Shown here: one piece after another, positions 11,148-21,734 of the stretch
Numbering within the stretch: position 1 is the first letter of the stretch
Layout of the letters: each line of letters starts with the position of its first letter
From: Gonocerus acuteangulatus
Lineage: Eukaryota > Arthropoda > Insecta > Hemiptera > Coreidae
Direction: 5' to 3'
NCBI GenBank assembly: GCA_946811695.1
Contig: OX328126.1
Coordinates: forward strand, 83,728,036 to 83,792,035
Length of the DNA stretch: 64,000 bases
Position numbers and translations under genes: made by a program
The notes under the pieces: model-generated
Databases searched by the model: none
Told to the model about the DNA's origin: nothing
What the model saw: the letters and a program-made list of their open reading frames with translations, nothing else

Positions 11148-12246
11148 GATTAGATTAGATTAGAGAACAAGGTGCCCGGCTAACCGAGGAACCGCACCGA
11201 GGCCTACAAGACCTATTGTGCCACCCGACGTGTCGTTCTGTTACAATGCCAGACCCGTATCAGAGATGAACTTCCTTAAAGTTGTGATGTTCAGCTCCGG
11301 TATCCTCCTTGGATCATCAATTATCGCTGTCCCGAAGTGTAAATACCTCTTGGCTGCCAGTGTCGTGCATCTGCATACAATATGGTATGGGGTCTCGTCA
11401 TCCTCAGAGCACAATCTGCACCATGTTGTATTGGTGAGTCCCATGGAGTAGAGGTGTCTCCGTAGTTTGCAGTGCCCTGTAAGTAGGGCCGTCAGTAGTT
11501 TCACCTTGCTTCTACATAGATTAAGCAGTGAATCCGTTCTTTTCTTATCCGCAAAGACCATGATCTTGTGTTGTGTGATGATTATCTTGTGTTCAGCTTC
11601 AGCCCACCTACGGATGCTCAATCTGGCCGGTGCAATTCCACATATTGGCTCTGGTGAGAGAGGTGTCGTGGATGCTCCTATGTTAGCCAATTCATCAGCC
11701 TTCTCATTCCCAGGTATGCCAGAGTGCCCTGGTACCCACTCTAGTTTGACCCCGTTTTTCCGGCCTAGATTATTCAGGCTATCCTTACACTCCTGTACAA
11801 CCTTAGATTTTATTCTGTTTGCAGCTAATGCCCTTATAGCGGCTTGGCTGTCCGAGAATATAGTAAAGCGTTTGTCTCTAGGGCTTCCGCTGTTCATGAT
11901 GTCCGCACACATATTAATGGCCAATACCTCAGCTTGAAACACTGTAGCATAATTGCCAAGTGGTATGTTGAGACTGTGTGTGGTATCCTGAATCCACACC
12001 CCTGCTCCTGTACCTAGTTCAGTTTTCGAGCCGTCGGTAAATCCATAGCTGTCTACCCGGCTTTGTATCATTTTATGTCCCATCGCCTCCTCTCTTGTTT
12101 TGATTGTTGTAACAAAATTTGAGCTGAAGGTTATCTGGTCTTGGTAGTCCGAAGGCATGCAGAGGATTGGTTCCTGCAGGTTCCTCCGGATAATATCACA
12201 GTGTGCACTAAACGTTGGACATGGTTTCTGTCCCAATATACTGAAC
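11148..12246 (-). mobile_element. 5'-truncated I/R1-type LINE inserted in the RT gene
   Basis: A 1,099-bp insertion on the minus strand. Its 3' end (plus-strand left side) is a short array of the pentamer tctaa read on the minus strand. Its 5' end is truncated within the region before RNase H. Perfect 15-bp duplications flank it. Identical duplications and an unbroken frame show that it is far younger than its host LINE, which has several disabling mutations. Confidence 0.93.
11241..12246 (-). CDS. LINE RNase H and C-terminal zinc-knuckle ORF, 5'-truncated
   Basis: An open frame of about 335 codons in the insert, ending with DTGLAL and a stop. The nominal frame reaches 12299 only because the antisense of the host happens to be open. 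RNase H landmarks occur in order: YGFTDGSKTELGTGAGVW (first Asp), FQAEVLAI (Glu), FSDSQAAIRAL (Asp) and WVPGHSGIPGNEKADELA (His and last Asp). A C-terminal WCRLCSEDDETPYHIVCRC supplies the Cys/His knuckle. RNase H removes the RNA template during second-strand synthesis. This arrangement is typical of the I, R1 and related clades. It lacks the RT, so it cannot act alone. Confidence 0.9.
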
Positions 12247-12261
12247 CTACAACCCCGCTTA
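12247..12261. repeat. Target site duplication, right copy (15 bp)
   Basis: Second perfect copy of ctacaaccccgctta; see the left copy at 11133-11147. Confidence 0.95.
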
Positions 12262-13435
12262 AACTCCCACCAATCTGGCTTTCGTCCAGGATACTCCACC
12301 CAATCCGCACTTCTAAAAATTACTCACGACCTCCAATCCGCTATTGATCTCAAAAGAATTTCCATCCTTATACTCCTAGATTTCAGTAAAGCGTTCGATA
12401 CCATTGACCATAACATACTCCTTTCCAAACTCCAATCTTTTTCTTTCTCTAACAGTGCTCTGACCTGGTTTCAATCCTTCATCTCTAACCGCTCCCAATC
12501 AGTAGCCATTCTAAACAAACCCCAATCCTCCTCCTTTACACTGGACCGAGGTGTCGCACAGGGATCCTCTCTATCCCCAACACTGTTTGCAGCCTATATA
12601 AACGATCTCCCATCCTCTATCCTATTTTGGAACTTCCACATGTATGCCGATGATTCCCAAATCTACCTTTCCTTCCCTCCCTCTGAGCTATTTGAAGCAG
12701 CAAGAATAATTCAGGAAGACTTGGACAGCATCACAGTTTGGGCCAAGACCAACAAATTAATGATGAACGCTGAGAAGTCCAAGGCGATAGTGATAGGCTC
12801 AGCTCCTCTCTTGAAATCTCTCCCTCCTATCCTCCCTTCCTTCACCATTGAATCCAGTCCTATTCAATATGTCTCCTTTGCCAAGAACCTGGGCCTTGTT
12901 TTTGACCAAAACCTATCCTGGAAAAATCACTTACCCCTAATCACTCGTTGCTCCATAGCCACCCTCAAACTATTTAACCGTTCCCGTCACCTCCTCCCTG
13001 CTCCTACGTGTCAGCTTCTTGTATCTTCTCCCCCACTTCGACTACGGTTGCCTGGTGTATGGAGGGCTCACTGGGGAGCTTGAGGATCGTCTTAATAAAC
13101 AGTTTTCTCAGATTTATCTTCGATACCCCCAGGGATGCCCATATTTCACACCGGTATTCCGAGTTGAACTGGCTATTTCCATCAATTCGACGCAATATTT
13201 CCTAGGTTCCTTCCTTTACCAAACCATTTCTTCCAAATCTCCTTCCTATATTTACAACCTCCTTCAGTTTAAATCTTCTGTCCATTCCCGTGGTACCCGC
13301 TCCCGTCCCTCCGATCTCTATCCTCCCACTCATAAAACAGCCTTCTTCGACCGTTCCTTCATCTCCCGAGCCTCCTCCTTCTGGAACTATCCCTCTTTCC
13401 ATTCGACACTCTCCTTCCTTACCTGTCTTTAAATC
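12262..13435 (+). pseudogene. LINE reverse transcriptase core and C-terminus
   Basis: Resumes the RT after the insert with HQSGFRPGYSTQSALLKI. Palm motif A follows as ILLDFSKAFDTIDHN, block B as GVAQGSSLSPTLFAAYIND and the catalytic motif as HMYADDSQIYLSF with both aspartates. The thumb-like region is ISFAKNLG-type sequence (QYVSFAKNLGLVFDQNLSW). A frameshift near 13010-13040 moves the last 130 codons (FDYGCLVYGGL and SFWNYPS) into the next frame. The C-terminal region lacks RNase H. The catalytic core itself is intact, so decay is mild. Confidence 0.88.
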
Positions 13436-13920
13436 CCGCCTCTTTGCTTTTCTCCTATCATGCCAGGAAGACGCTTCTTAAAATTTCACCACCAGGAATA
13501 CCAGATTACCTTTGTAAATTATATTGCTGTTTTCTTCTCGTGTTTATGTATTTATTCTAGTTCATATATTTTTATAGCCCCCATTCCTTTAAAATTTATT
13601 TAACTTTTTAATATTTATTTGTTTATTTAAACTCTTTAATTGTATTCCCATCCCCCTCTGAACATTGTATCATCATTGCCGCATTCCAATTATATGCACA
13701 TATTTACTTATATTTCATTTTATTATTTAAGGCTTCATATATAATATTTGTATTAGTTTTTTTTTTTTATATACTTTTGTTTTTTCTTTATTTATATTTG
13801 TATTTTTAGGTTAAATTTCTTTATTATTTATTTTGTATGTATTTTTATTCTTATGGGACGAAGTCCCAGAATAAAGTTTTTTTTTCATTCATTCATTCAA
13901 TAATAATAATAATAATAATA

Positions 13921-15326
13921 GTCATTACATATTTTCCACCCATTAGAAGTTAATTATACGCAAGAATTTGTATGAAATTCTAAAACTTGATCATCGTCAT
14001 TAGACACACTTATCCCTTCATAGGAAATATCATTTTCAAATAAAAATAATCTAATATCATATTTCTAATGAACCAGCATTGTGATCAGAAGTCCTTGGAT
14101 ACGACTGTTATTGAATATTCATCAGGTGTCTTCAAATTATAGAAATTATGTTTAAACATAAGCTACTGTGTATAAAAAATCAATCATGTTATGAGACATG
14201 ATTTGGAGTACATTTTATTAATAAATATTACCAATTACTTTTATTAAATAGTAATTTAATTCTTATTACATTAGCTGTTAGTTGTATACATTTTTATGAT
14301 ATAGGTTTCTCAAAACTTACAGGATAATGATTGATGATGATGATAATTTTTCTAAAATATCCTTTGTTTTTAATTTCGGAAAAATTAATTCTATGCATTC
14401 AAACAGGATTCGCGCTGATTAAAAATGCCATAAGCAGGTGCCCTTCTTACTCCTGAAGTTTTAAGGATTAATATTAACAATTATTGTACTTTTTCATTCT
14501 ACTCCATTCTGATATTTGTTCATTAGCATCCTAAGTGTCTTCCTTCAGATAGAAAACTAATCTCACTCCAAATGCAAGAAACTATACATGCCACTTAACT
14601 CTCAAGTTCAGAAAATTTATGTACATAAGTTACTAAAATTTATTTTCTAAAATATTAATGAGGTCTAAGTATTGATACGAGGATATTTAACTAAAATCAA
14701 TCATTCCATTCTATTCTAGGGGTTATAAAATATATCTAATTTATATTTGTATTTTTTTAAGGATGAATAATTTTTAAATACTTTTGAATAAATTCATTCC
14801 ATACAAAGATAAATAAAAACTACATTTATGACCTCAAAATAGAGCTATTTATATCTAAAATCTATATTTCGTCCCCAAACTTTAACGCAAATCGATCAAG
14901 ATAATGTTCGATTCATGCATGTAATCGATACGTACCTCCTCACCGTCCCCAGGCTTAGGCAGAAGAAAGAAAATATTTCAAAAATCTGTCACATTTTCAA
15001 AAGCAGCAGGAATAAATCTGAGGCAAGAATTAAACTTAATAAATATATTGCTCACTAAGTTTCATATAATGCCGTTTGGAAATCGTGATACATCACATAA
15101 TGTTAGATTTACTCTTTACTATAGATCTTCTCTTATGCATGGGATTATTTAAAATCGTTTCGAAACTTGTCAATTTATTCTGCTTTATTATATTTAGGAT
15201 TTTTGACCGATCTATTTCACATGTTTCTTTGGCTGCTTTTCTGAGTGTTGGAAAATAATTTATAGTCGGCATTGTCTTTCCTGGTATTTAGCATCTTATT
15301 TTATGAGTGGTTAACTATAATTAAAC

Positions 15327-15360
<34 letters not shown>

Positions 15361-15389
15361 TTGAACGAATTTGGCCTGAAACCGTAAAA
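13921..15389. other. Unassigned AT-rich DNA with a 30-base A run
   Basis: No element or gene recognised. A run of about 30 A residues ends at 15358 and is followed by tttgaacg. It may mark the 3' end of an unrecognised retroposed sequence, but no source sequence could be identified upstream. Confidence 0.45.
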
Positions 15390-15402
15390 TAATATTGAAG
15401 AA

Positions 15403-15795
15403 CGAAGAAAAGGTATAGTTGGGATTCGGCTAGGAGAAAAAAACGTCAGACTTTCAGGAAGAAATCTGTATTTGGACGTTTCGGCTGCACATTGGCAGCC
15501 TTCTTCAGCACTAGAGAAGGCCTAGGGGGGGGGGGGGGGGAGGGAGGAAGACCTCGAGAACAACTTAGGTAACCATGGTTGAATGTACCATACATTCAAC
15601 CATGGTTACCTAAGTTGTTCTCGAGGTCTTCCTCCCTCCCCCCCTAGGCATTCTCTAGTGCTGAAGAAGGCTGCCAATGTGCAGCCGAAACGTCCAAATA
15701 CAGATTTCTTCCTGAAAGTCTGACGTTTTTCTCCTAGCCGAATCCCAACTATACCTTGTCTTCGTATCTCTGCAACGGCTAACTATCTCCATCTT
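15403..15795. mobile_element. Foldback retroelement D with hammerhead-like arms
   Basis: An almost perfect palindrome centred near 15594, with arms of about 180 bp. The left arm has an expanded G run at 15525-15540. A 13-bp duplication, taatattgaagaa, lies at 15390-15402 and 15796-15808. The right side has about 27 extra bases beyond the arm. The right arm (15661-15694) reads CTGAAGA, A, then a perfect 6-bp stem GGCTGC/GCAGCC, GAAA, then CGTC. The left arm has the same on the minus strand (15474-15510). There is no ORF. Confidence 0.8.
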
Positions 15796-15808
15796 TAATA
15801 TTGAAGAA

Positions 15809-16097
15809 GTGAAAAATAATTTTTTTAGATTGCTGATCAAAATAAATGAGCTTTTAATACGTTTTAGACATTTACGTTTTAGTGTGTAAAGCATTCATAA
15901 AACAATAAATATTTGTATCCATTTTTCGGTTTGTATCACTAGCGATGGTGATATTTTTTTGATAAATTTTCTTCCATCTCTCAACATGGTCTCTCAAATG
16001 AACGGCTCATCTTCATCCTTGCCAGATATGTAAGGGACTTTAGCGTATCATTATTATTATTTATTTATTTTAGTTTTTCACCATTTGGTGATAAATC
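15809..16097. other. Unassigned AT-rich DNA
   Basis: No element recognised between the foldback and the Tc1-like element. Confidence 0.4.
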
Positions 16098-16504
16098 TAC
16101 AGCTAGTGTAAAAAGTATTGGAACACCCATGAATATTCTATTATTTTAACATTTGCGATTAAAATAATGGTACTTTAGGTAAATAGAAAGCATCAATAAC
16201 ACGGTGATAAGCTATATTTTAAATATTTCCTGAAAATCAACATCAAACAATGGTATTTGTGTTATTTATTAACATTTTGAGAATAAAATGCAATATTCTA
16301 TGCGTAAAAAGTATTGGAACACCTAATTTCTTGACAATTGCAGCTAGACTTTGGACGGAAGTAATCCCATATTATCGGTGAGCTTTGTCCGGCAGGATCA
16401 CCCGGTGTCTTATGTGTTTGAGTCAGATGGGTTTAGTTCAATTTTTTTTACATTGGCTAGAGAGGAAAATAAATCTCTGTTAAAATGCAAAAACTTATTA
16501 ATAT

Positions 16505-16800
16505 GATTCATAGTGAGCGCAAATGATTGCGAGAAATTGGAAAAATTGTAAACCTTAGCTATGTCTACTTATCAAATATTTAAAATCGGTATAGTACAAC
16601 CACCTCTGAGACAGCAAAGCATCATATCAGGAGACCGAAGAGCCTCAATGTATGTGATGAAAGATCAATTTTAAGAAAAGCAAAGGTAAAACCACGGCTG
16701 ATTGCGACTAAAATCTCGAGGATCATCTGACGGGACATAAGTAGCAGTACAGAAAGAAATGATCTCAGGAAAAATGGATTACGCGGGCAAACAGCCCCAA
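16505..16800 (+). pseudogene. Tc1-like transposase N-terminus, left half
   Basis: In the plus frames one reads RPKSLNVCDERSILRKAKVK followed by LIATKISRII, a stop, and RDISSSTERNDLRKNGLRG. These resemble the second helix-turn-helix of Tc1-family transposases. Stops and frame changes break it. No DDE catalytic domain follows. Confidence 0.7.
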
Positions 16801-16849
16801 ACCCTTACTCATATTTGACTGTAGACACCAACCCCCGAGATTTGAGCTG

Positions 16850-17335
16850 TTCATTCGCTCTCCTCCACACATTTTCTCAAACTCCTTGGCTAAAAAGTTC
16901 TATTTTGCAGTCATGATTAAATTAAATCCGCTGCCAGTATTCAGCAGTATGGTTAACACTTTATTTTGCATAGCAAAGTATTTCCTATTTGTTAACTTTC
17001 CTGTCAAAAAAGTTCTTCGGTAATATTCGACCGCGTAATTGGTTTTTCCGGAGATCATTTCTTACTGCACTGCTACTTACATATGTCTTGTAAGATGATT
17101 CTCTAGATTTTAGACACAATTTTTGGTGCAATCAGCCGTGGTTTTGCCTGTGCGTTTCTTAAAATTTATGTTTCATCACATACAGTGAGACTCTTCGGTC
17201 ACCTGATGCGATGTTTTGCTGCCTAAGAGTTGGTTGTAACATACCGATTTAATATATTTGATAAGGAGACATGGCTGAGGTTTACAATATTTCAAATTCC
17301 TCGCAAGCATTTGCGCTCATTATGAAGTGTAATTA
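16850..17335 (-). pseudogene. Tc1-like transposase N-terminus, right half
   Basis: The minus strand repeats the DNA-binding region of the left half and continues further inward, with LAKEFEKMCGGERMN-like residues near 16860-16910. This corresponds to sequence between the DNA-binding and catalytic parts of Tc1 transposases. It is interrupted by stops. The two halves differ by many substitutions, so the palindrome is old. Confidence 0.65.
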
Positions 17336-17848
17336 TATTTTTTTCCATTCCATCTGAGATTTGTCTTCCTTTCAGGCCAACGTCAAAAAATGGAACTAAA
17401 ACCATCTGATTCAAACACATAACACCGGGTCATCCAGACAGACAAAGTTCACTGATAATATGGAATTAATCCCGTCCAAAGTCCAGCTGCAACAGTAAAG
17501 AAATCAGGTGCTCCAATACTTTTTGCGCGTAGAATATTGCATTTTATTGTTAAAATGTTAATAAATGACACAAATACCATTTTTCGATGTTGATTTTTAG
17601 TGAATATTTAAAATATAGCTAATCACCGTGTTATTGATGCCTTCTATTTACCTAAAGCACCATTATTTTAGTCGCAAATGTTAAACAAGTAGAATATTCA
17701 TGGGTGTTCCAATACTTTTTACACTAACTCTATATCTTTTTTTCTCTCTAACCTCTTTCTACTATCTTCCTTTTGTCAGGTCAAAACTGTCACCAATTAC
17801 GTTGTGTTAGTATCGAATGAACTGTACTTTGTACCAATAATCCAACAA

Positions 17849-18072
17849 TTGGGTCTCCTGTGGTCTAGTGGCTAGCGCGCTAGATTCGTAAGCGGGAGAT
17901 GGTGGGTTCGATCCCCACCTGCGCCAGACATTTTCTCATCTCATGGCTCGCTGAGAAAATTCCTGGCTGCACCCTGTATGTCGGCGCTAATGGCCAAGAT
18001 TTATGTCGATGCGCCGTAAAAAAAAAAAAAAATAAAAAAAAAAAAATAAATAAAAAATCAAAAAAAAAAATC
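17849..18072 (+). mobile_element. tRNA-derived SINE with complete head and tail
   Basis: A tRNA-like head has an A box in tggtctagtggctagcgcg and a B box in ggttcgatccc. A central domain (ttttctcatctcatggctcg) follows, then the tail cggcgctaatggcc...gatgcgccgt and an A-rich end. Target duplications aatccaacaa lie at 17839-17848 and 18073-18082. Pol III transcription from the internal boxes is the expected mode. The best-defined copy of this family in the window. Confidence 0.93.
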
Positions 18073-18154
18073 AATCCAACAAAAAGAGAGTAAGTTTTTG
18101 TCAGGTCAATTAATGAAAAATCAATTTCACTAAATTGATGTCGTTACATTTTCT

Positions 18155-18620
18155 TCTTTAAGTATTCTTGTATATATTTGTACGTCTTAGGTTTTTCATA
18201 AGTTGGTTCATGAATATACTGGCTGCAATCGGTAAGTCGGTCAAGAAGTAGGGTAATTTAAAATTTTTCCTATGTCTACACTCTGTCAGTAAGCGCTTTA
18301 TTAATAAGTGAGAATAGCAGTATGTACATGCAGTTCTGTCTTGTCTTGTCATAATGTAGGAGTGAGTCATAATGTAGTCGTGTATGGCCAATCCTGAGAC
18401 TGCATAAAATGACTTCTTCTAGTCTATTTTGTCTTTTACTGGATGACCATTCGTGTATGAGTGTGCTTGATTTCTCGAAGCTTGTTGTCAGTCGTGTTGT
18501 ACGTTCTTATTCTTCCCATTTATCAGTTATGTATCTCTTAGATAAGTCTTGAAGATCCTAATATGTCTTGTATTGAACGTTGGGTTCCGGTCGTCAAGTT
18601 TATTAAAGCATATTTTATGT
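18155..18620 (-). pseudogene. I-like LINE C-terminal relic
   Basis: On the minus strand the region encodes EVILCSLRIGHTRL, then SYIMTRQDRTACTYC and LLTECRHRKNF, ending LRRTNIYKNT. The order matches the tails of the LINEs at 56482 and 59883 (RLRIGHT, then a Cys/His knuckle, then YLKN-NIY-K). Frameshifts separate the parts. Confidence 0.7.
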
Positions 18621-19755
18621 GAGGCTTTGAGAGGTTATGAATAAATGCAGGTGCATATTAAAATATGAAAAATTTTACTTGTTGAGATTCTTCATCACTT
18701 AGATTTGTTATTTATAACAATAAATGAACATAATTCTATAAATTATCTGATTGTTTACTTGTAATGTATCGTAATTTTAATTGTTACGTCTAATGCCTCA
18801 GATTAATTTCTGCTGCAAAACTCAATTGCATGTTGAAGTATTACTTAAGCATAAAAAATACATAAATAGTATAGCAATAGGGAAATAAACAAATAAAAAA
18901 AAACATTAATACAAATAAACAGGCGTCGAAATTGTGGTATTTGACAATTTCGCTTCATGTCCTAAAATGGTTTATGTCGTCGAGCCTTTGAAGCGTGAAT
19001 TACACAAAATAGAATTAATATGCTCATAATACTTACAAATCAGTGCAAATAGTATTAATGATAATTTGCCAAGAGTGTATAAGCAGTTTAATTGCCAAAA
19101 ACATTTGTAAAATGTCTGTTTTTTAAAAAAAGCTCGAAAACAGTAGTTTTTTTAGTCAAAGTATTATAAAACATATTACATAGAAATTCAATTAATTTTT
19201 TTTTTCGTGTAGATATCTTGAAGAATGAATTAACAAACATAGATAAACTGTAGACCAAAGGACACTTGCAGTCAGAAGATAGAAACTCAAATTACTTACA
19301 TATCATTGTTAATTTTTTATTGACTAAATACTTTTTAGTACACTTGTATACACAGAATGTAGTTTTTATTGTATGTGAGTAATATTATAATATTGATCTG
19401 GTGATTGAAAACTTCTGAAAATCGACATAAAATTAGAAAACACAGCCTGAAAACAAAAGGTTTTTAAATACTTAACAATAGAAGTTCAATAAACCTGAGG
19501 TTCGATTCGTCCCTCTATTTTCTTCTAGAAAAAAAAATAATAAAATTCAGTTTAATTAGAAGAGCAGTTCCATTATTGTGATTATTAATTTAATAAAAAA
19601 AATATTTGTGTCTTTGTTACTATTAAAATTGATATCAAAACCTCCATGTGTCAAATAAATAATGTAATGAGAAATATTATTTGAATCAATGATTGTAATG
19701 AAACAAATTTCATTAAAACAAATAATCCTTATTATATACTTCTAAAAAAACATAT
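18621..19755. other. Unassigned AT-rich DNA
   Basis: No repeat, RNA or coding region recognised in this AT-rich stretch. Confidence 0.45.
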
Positions 19756-20326
19756 CGGTAATACTGAAGGAGAGTGTCCTCAGCACCGATTTTCTTCAAA
19801 ATTTGCACTATAACGTATTCTGATGCACTAAACACGAATCCGTTGAAAAAAAAAAGTTGCTCGCAACTAGGAAAGAAGTTATTAAGCACTAAAGTTCACT
19901 GTTATGGAGGTTATAAAAGACGGGGTAAACAGCTTATATGTAAACACGCGCCTGCGCAATAGTCCTTAATGACGAAGTGTAATTGAAATTTAGACTCACC
20001 TGTGGTAGCTGACTTGGTCGTAAACTGTCGCTTTTGGGCATACGTGCTATGCGTTTCCGCTCGCTCCGCTCGCTCAAGAAAACATCTAAACCCTTAGTCA
20101 ATCCAACTCGTAGAAATGAAAAGAATTCTTTGGCCCAAAAGTCGTCCAAGGCAGTCTTCCCTAACCTTCATAACAGTGAACTTTTTTTTTTTAAATAACT
20201 TCTTTCCTAGTTGCGAGCAACTTTTTTTTTCAACGGATTCGTGTTTAGTGCATCAAAATACGTTATAGTGCAAACTTTGAAGAAAATCGGTGCTGAAGAC
20301 ACTCTCCTTAGTTTTACCAACATATC
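19756..20326. mobile_element. Foldback element with 160-bp arms and CpG-rich core
   Basis: Arms at 19756-19915 and 20165-20326 are inverted copies with about 90 percent or better identity by eye. They share agtgtc-tcagcaccgatttt, gttgctcgcaactagg and agttcactgttatg. The loop holds cgctcgctccgctcgctc near 20060-20080 and acgcgcctgcgcaa near 19945. It lacks the ribozyme-like motif. No clear target duplication was seen. The superfamily is unknown. Confidence 0.75.
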
Positions 20327-21734
20327 TAATATCTGAGAAATTTTCGCTACTAAGTATGAAGTTCATGAAATTATAAATTATTCTTTCAAATTTTTGTAAT
20401 TTTGACTGAAGAAAATGCTCCTACCATTGTTGTCCTCTAGCATAGTAGCAAGGTTTAGTTTGACGCTGAAAAACTAGTGCTAGTTGCCCTAAGATCAAGA
20501 TTTATAATGAGGTGTAGGCATTTAGCTGTCAGCATTTTCTATAATCTAAAACATACAATATATTGATTATTTGTGTGATGATTGTTTTTTAAAGTTTATT
20601 ATTTATCTACTTGAAAAAATATGCGATGAAAGTTTTAAAGGTATTAATAAAAGAAATTATTGGTGCTGAGCTTTAAGAGTTTTTTTTAAATCCATTCATG
20701 AAAATATTAAATTTACATTTAGAATGGTTTTGGTTGAAAAGAATAAGGGAAGTTCTCAATTTTTATTAATTTCCACTTATGGACTTTATAAAATTTTTTA
20801 GAGAAAATAGAAGGAAAAATTATAACAATTTGTTTGTGGGAAATATTATTTTGGTAATTAAATGGATCGCAATGAATGATATAATTTGAATTTATTATCA
20901 TTGCACAATCGGAAGTTAACAGATCACAGGACATTGAGATTATTCAAAATCGAATGTTTTTGTTTGTTTTATGTTGAAGAATTGTTTCATAATATTCTTT
21001 AAACTTGATTATTTAATTCTTGAAACAACGTTTCTTCATCATCAGTGCAAGATCTCAAGATTTACTCAACATATTTTGAAAAATTTACAGAACACAAGGT
21101 ACTATCTAAGACGTAAAAAAGGCAAACATTTTTTTAGTTTTTCTAAAAAATTGCCAATATGCCAATAAGAAATACGTGGGTTATATTATTGTTTATATTA
21201 CAAAAAATATATAGAATATTTAGCAGATTTGAAGAAGTTTTGTACTCCAGTGTTAAAAATGTCATTTTAGAATAAAGAAAGAAGAACAAAAATAGTTTTT
21301 TAGATTTTTTGAAAATTACCGTTATCATTCTTATTCATTTTTGCTTTAATTTTCTTGTAAAGGGCTATATTGAAAGAAGCAGACTTGGCTGTCCTAAAGT
21401 AAGGCTCCGTACGATAAACTTAATTGTTTTACCTATTTCAGCAAAAGCAAGAATAAGTGTTCAATAACTAATTTTTTAAATATTTTATCAGTGAATAACC
21501 AATAATGTTTAACATGAAATTTCAAAAAATAAATTTAATAAAAATTGTTTATAAAAATTTGTATTTGTTCCCTAATCCTTTTAAGAACTGCCTTCCTGCA
21601 AAGTTAAGGAAAAGCGTATATTAAAAATTACTCATCAGGAAAAGACCTTATTTTGTATTTTATAGAAATACTTATTACTGAGCAGTTTTAATAGCATACC
21701 AATTGAATGTAAACTTGTACATTTGCAAGTTAGT
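20327..21734. other. Unassigned AT-rich DNA
   Basis: Frames at 20719-20934 (-), 20971-21168 (+) and 21143-21328 (-) are short and of low-complexity composition. Nothing else recognised. Confidence 0.45.

Larger units (their letters stand above)
7287..13920 (+). mobile_element. Jockey/CR1-like LINE with 17 upstream monomers, interrupted
   Basis: The element runs from a 133-bp monomer array through endonuclease and reverse transcriptase domains to a 3' UTR. It ends with ataaag, a T run, cattcattcattc and (aat)n at about 13876-13920. The coding part is broken by frameshifts near 9780, 10215 and 13010, by an in-frame TAG at 10998-11000 and by a 1.1-kb LINE inserted at 11148-12246. The absence of an RNase H domain after the RT and the YADDSQIY active site fit the Jockey/CR1/L2 group of clades. 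No clear target duplication was found. Confidence 0.85.
16098..17732. mobile_element. Palindromic Tc1-like element (two inverted halves)
   Basis: Both ends read agtgtaaaaagtattggaac or its complement, directly next to TA dinucleotides (16098-16099 and 17731-17732), as expected for Tc1/mariner. A second copy of the phrase aaaaagtattggaacacc occurs internally about 210 bp from each end, giving the IR-DR layout. Inside, the left half (about 16500-16800, plus) and the right half (about 17330-16850, minus) each encode the same N-terminal transposase region. The catalytic DDE part is missing, so the element is a foldback made of two head regions and cannot be autonomous. Confidence 0.85.
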
